From assembly GCF_000931935.2 (NCBI RefSeq), contig NZ_AZAC01000011.1, positions 248,001 through 312,000 on the forward strand: a stretch of DNA of 64,000 nucleotides, written 5' to 3'. The DNA comes from Dethiosulfatarculus sandiegensis. Its GTDB lineage: Bacteria; Desulfobacterota; Desulfarculia; Desulfarculales; Desulfarculaceae. Below are positions 61,319-64,000 of the stretch, in pieces (the stretch's first letter is position 1; every line of letters starts with the position of its first letter). The translations under genes and the position numbers were made by a program. Below the pieces are notes generated by a model. The model was not told where the DNA came from, did no database searches, and was given only the letters and a program-made list of their open reading frames with translations.

Positions 61319-61396
61319 CTATCTCCCAATTTCTTTAAAAGGCTATTCCCCTCTCAAGAGCGTCTTCCCTTACAAAAGCCTTTTACCGGTGGGCTG

Positions 61397-62233
61397 CTAA
61401 CCGGCCTTGGCCCGGGGTATGACTTCCCTTTGATCCTCAGGCAAGGGCGGAGGGGCCGGTTTACCTGATATTTTGGTGACTGCGCTGAATTTCGAGGGAC
61501 AGGCCTCAAAACAGGTTCCGCATTTGATGCACTTGTCCTGGTCTATCACATGCACCTGCTTCTTGGCCCCGACTATTGCCTCCACCGGGCAGCGCTTGCG
61601 GCACATGCCGCAGGCTTGACATTTTTCCGGGTCAATATAATAGGAGACAACCTCGTCAAAGAGCTGATCTATCTCTTCTTTGGTGTAAAGTTCGTCGTAT
61701 TCTTCCCTTTTACTGAACTGGGTGGCGAGTTTTTTCCCCTTGGCCACCTTGATATAGGGGATCAGCTTTCGCACGGCCTCCAGCCTGGCCTTGAGTTCAA
61801 TCTCATCCAACCCCTCTTTCTCTCCCAGAGGGCCCAACTCACTAACCTGACTGGTAAAGCTATCCACAAATTCGGTGTAAAGGCCACCGTCGCCGGCAGA
61901 CATGAAGTCAATCCTCAGCCTGTCCGGGTCTAGGCCGATATGCTCCAAAAGCCTCTTTGCGAGCATGGCCGTATTTAAAGCATGGTAATTGCCGTGGGTT
62001 ATATAGTTGCACTCGCCCAGGCGGCAGCCACCGATAAACACCCCGTCCATTCCATTGGAAAAGGCCCGGAGAATAAACTCCAGATCCACCCGACCGGAAC
62101 ACATGACGCGGATGACCCTGATCTCACTCTTATATTGTAGTCTGGAAACTCCAGCCATATCTGCAGCGCCGTACGCTCACCAATGGCAGAGAAAGCCTAA
62201 TATCTTCGGCTTGAACCTACGTCCCGCGCTCAT
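61397..62233 (-). CDS. mvhD: Selenocysteine-containing MvhD-like subunit with 4Fe-4S domains
   Basis: An electron-transfer subunit of HdrA-linked complexes. The MvhD domain begins MSAGRRFKPKILGFLCHW then an in-frame TGA at 62179-62177 (codon 19), then AYGAADMAGVSRLQY; MvhD proteins have CHWCAYxGAD, so UGA stands at the conserved cysteine, and known MvhD/VhuD homologues use selenocysteine here. Then VIRVMCSGRVDLEFILRAF, GVFIGGCRLGECNY (2Fe-2S ligands) and two 4Fe-4S sites CQACGMCRKRCPVEA and CIKCGTCFEACPSKF. Total 278 residues with U19; annotation starting at 62158 would miss the first 25 residues. SD GAGGCGGTG precedes the ATG. A candidate SECIS hairpin CTGGA-GTT-TCCAG lies at 62142-62154. 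Confidence 0.88.
62142..62179 (-). promoter_or_regulatory. UGA codon and candidate SECIS of mvhD
   Basis: The UGA is at 62179-62177 (minus strand). CTGGA and TCCAG pair around a GTT loop starting 22 bases later (62154-62142). The distance and a loop with G fit a bacterial SECIS, but the stem is short and only eye-folded. Confidence 0.55.
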
Positions 62234-62278
62234 CAGTCACCGCCTCGTGTTATGGGTTTAGAAAAAGCCTTCAAAGCC

Positions 62279-64000
62279 TTATGCCTTAAAAACCGCGGCG
62301 TCTATCTGGTTTACAAGCTCTTCGTCAGTAAAGTGCTTGAGATAGATGGCGCCTGTGGGGCACTTGGCGTTGCACAGGCCGTCACCTTTACAGATAACCG
62401 GATTCACTACGGCTTTTTTGCCTGTTTTTGTTTTACGGAACTCAATCGCCCCATAGGTGCAAGCATCTATGCAGGCCCCGCAGCCCATGCAGCGATTCTC
62501 CTCCACCTCGCAGACCGAGCCGGAGACCGTGACAATGTCATGGCCCAAAAGGGTCAACGCACGACCGGCAGCTGCATAGGCCTGGTTTATGGTTTCGGGT
62601 ATGTACTTGGGATAATGGGCAGTGCCGCAGAGATATACGCCTTCAGTGGCGAAGTCCACCGGCCGCAACTTAACGTGCGCCTCTTTGTAAAAGTCATCCG
62701 GCCCCAGGGAGATCTTGAACTTCTGAGCCAGCTCCTTGTTGTCTTCCCTGGCCACAACAGCCGCGGCCAGGGCTATATAGTCGGCGTCTATGGCTATCTC
62801 CATGCCCAGCACGTAGTCCATGAGCCCCACCTGCAAGACCTCCCTGCCCTCAGAGGTGGTCGCCTTGACCTGGGGTGGAGCCTCGGGTTCATAACGCACA
62901 AACTTGATATCCATTTCAGAGGCCTCGCGATAGTAGTCCTCCATGTAACCATAGGTGCGCATATCCCGATACAGGATATAGATATCCATCTCCGGCTTTT
63001 TCTTTTTCAGCTCCAGGGCGTTTTTAATCGACTCGCCGCAGCAGATGCGGGAGCAGTAATTCCTCTCCTCATTGCGGCAGCCCACACACTGGATCATCAC
63101 CAGGGTCTTGGCCTTCTGCAGGTCTTCATCATCCTGGTGGATCTTCTCCTCCAGCTCCAGGTGAGTCAGAACCCTTTCGTCCTCGCCATAGAGGTATTCC
63201 GTGGGTTTATAGACATCCACCCCGGTTGCCACCACACTGGCTCCATGCTCTATCCTGGCCTTTCCCCTGTCCGACTCAACCTTGGTGACAAAGTTGCCCA
63301 CATAACCCGTGGCCTCGGTTATGACGGCCTTGGTGTAAACATGAATGGAAAGGTGTTTGTAGACTTTTTTAACCAGGTCATCCACAAAGGCTCCCACATC
63401 CATGCCGTCCAAAGTGGAATGTATCCTCCTGGCCATGCCGCCGAGCTGGGCCTCTTTTTCCAGGAGATAGACCTCGTGCCCCTGATTGGCAATGGATAGC
63501 GCGCAGGTCATGCCGGCTATACCGCCGCCGACCACCAGGGCCTTTTTATTGACCGGCAGATCTATCTCTTGCAGAGGCCTAAGGAAATTGGCCCGTGCGC
63601 AAGACATGCGCACGATATCCTTGGCCTTTTCCGTGGCAAGCTCCTTTTCCTTGGAATGAACCCAGGAGCAATGTTCCCGGATATTGGCCATCTCGTAATA
63701 GTATTGGTTAATACCCGCCTCGCGCAGGGTGTCCCGGAACAGGGGTTCCAAGGTTCTGGGCGAACAGGCAGCCACCACCACCCGGTTAAGGCCCTTTTCC
63801 TTAATGGTGTCAGTGATCTCCTTGGCCGAGTTGGTGGCGCAGGAAAAAAGTTGTTCCTGGGCGTAGACCACATTCGGCAAGGTCAGGGCGTATTCCACGG
63901 TTGAGGGAACATTCACCACCCGGCCAATATTGGCCCCGCAATGGCAGACAAAGACACCAATCCTGGGTTCTTCCGAGGATACGTCCTTTTCCGGGGGGTA
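62279..64000 (-). CDS. hdrA: HdrA-like FAD/iron-sulfur electron-bifurcation subunit, partial
   Basis: An HdrA-type subunit, the flavin-based electron-bifurcating core of heterodisulfide reductase-like complexes. The 5' end lies outside the window; the visible part begins IGVFVCHCGANIGRVVNVPS, which is the usual N-terminal HdrA motif, so perhaps 20-30 residues are missing. FAD binding is at ALVVGGGIAGMTCALSIANQGHEVYLLEKE with GGMARRIHS; CVGCRNEERNYCSRICC and a C-terminal pair of ferredoxin sites CMGCGACIDACTYGAIE and CKGDGLCNAKCPTGAIY are seen. The mvhD gene follows after 45 bases, as in many sulfate reducers where HdrA-MvhD pairs link ferredoxin, NADH and disulfide chemistry. Confidence 0.92.
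   Translation of the reverse strand, partial: YPPEKDVSSEEPRIGVFVCHCGANIGRVVNVPSTVEYALTLPNVVYAQEQLFSCATNSAKEITDTIKEKGLNRVVVAACSPRTLEPLFRDTLREAGINQYYYEMANIREHCSWVHSKEKELATEKAKDIVRMSCARANFLRPLQEIDLPVNKKALVVGGGIAGMTCALSIANQGHEVYLLEKEAQLGGMARRIHSTLDGMDVGAFVDDLVKKVYKHLSIHVYTKAVITEATGYVGNFVTKVESDRGKARIEHGASVVATGVDVYKPTEYLYGEDERVLTHLELEEKIHQDDEDLQKAKTLVMIQCVGCRNEERNYCSRICCGESIKNALELKKKKPEMDIYILYRDMRTYGYMEDYYREASEMDIKFVRYEPEAPPQVKATTSEGREVLQVGLMDYVLGMEIAIDADYIALAAAVVAREDNKELAQKFKISLGPDDFYKEAHVKLRPVDFATEGVYLCGTAHYPKYIPETINQAYAAAGRALTLLGHDIVTVSGSVCEVEENRCMGCGACIDACTYGAIEFRKTKTGKKAVVNPVICKGDGLCNAKCPTGAIYLKHFTDEELVNQIDAAVFKA

Noticed and set aside
62252..63499. 415-codon plus-strand frame
   Set aside because: Fully antisense to the HdrA gene, which has clear FAD and iron-sulfur motifs.
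1..64000. CRISPR arrays, rRNA and tRNA genes
   Set aside because: No regular repeat-spacer pattern, no rRNA-like segments and no tRNA cloverleaf with the GGTTCRANTCC arm were noticed; a tRNAscan or CMsearch run would settle small RNAs.

Overview
The window looks like chromosomal DNA from an anaerobic, sulfate-reducer-like member of the Desulfobacterota. The inference rests on gene content: an HdrA/MvhD-type electron-transfer pair, FdhD, a TAXI-type TRAP transporter, a B12-binding radical SAM enzyme of the DUF4070 type, a MacB/LolA-like envelope export cluster, and two genes with in-frame UGA codons exactly where relatives have cysteine, so the host very probably makes selenocysteine. No rRNA, tRNA, CRISPR array or intact insertion sequence was seen.

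Layout. 0.3-5.2 kb: TetR regulator and a minus-strand ABC exporter operon (ATPase, FtsX-type permease, LolA-like protein, beta-barrel). 5.4-10 kb: housekeeping and small metabolism (zupT, lgt, cyclase, HpcH/HpaI aldolase, RpiR regulator). 10-11.5 kb: AT-rich spacer with a decayed tail-fibre gene. 11.5-28.6 kb: a minus-strand Mu-like contractile tail locus running from tail terminator through sheath, tube, frameshifted tail chaperone, tape measure, hub, spike and baseplate to an expanded receptor-binding region. That region is a tandem array: fibre A, protein B, glycine-rich C, glycine-rich D, repeated once, then a third A, then a frameshifted A relic. No head, portal, terminase, transposase, lysis or integrase gene is present in the window, so a tailocin-like particle or defective prophage are the main readings.

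29.2-34.8 kb: a convergent PspA/DUF2170/DUF4178 and rhomboid/aminopropyltransferase/DUF350/secreted-protein cluster, related to the E. coli yjfIJKLM theme of membrane stress coupled to polyamine-like chemistry. 35.7-36.4 kb: a selenocysteine peroxiredoxin. 36.8-40.6 kb: two tandem APC amino-acid permeases, each with a cytoplasmic C-terminal domain resembling PTS EIIA. 40.8-45.6 kb: TAXI-TRAP transporter with DUF1850 partner, and a divergent EPSP-synthase-family gene. 46.7-50.3 kb: radical SAM enzyme, then an RRM protein and a DEAD-box helicase with a long leader (cold-shock style).

50.7-57.9 kb: an FkbM methyltransferase and an SGNH hydrolase, each with one frameshift, followed by four secreted proteins: two paralogous cysteine-rich repeat proteins, a one-domain secreted protein and a 1093-residue coiled-coil protein. 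This last group has no function that I recognise and is a strong candidate for an undescribed envelope or extracellular system. 58-61.3 kb: GNAT acetyltransferase, FdhD, polyprenyl-phosphate sugar transferase and WecG/TagA glycosyltransferase. 61.4-64 kb: selenocysteine MvhD-like subunit and an HdrA-like subunit cut by the window end.
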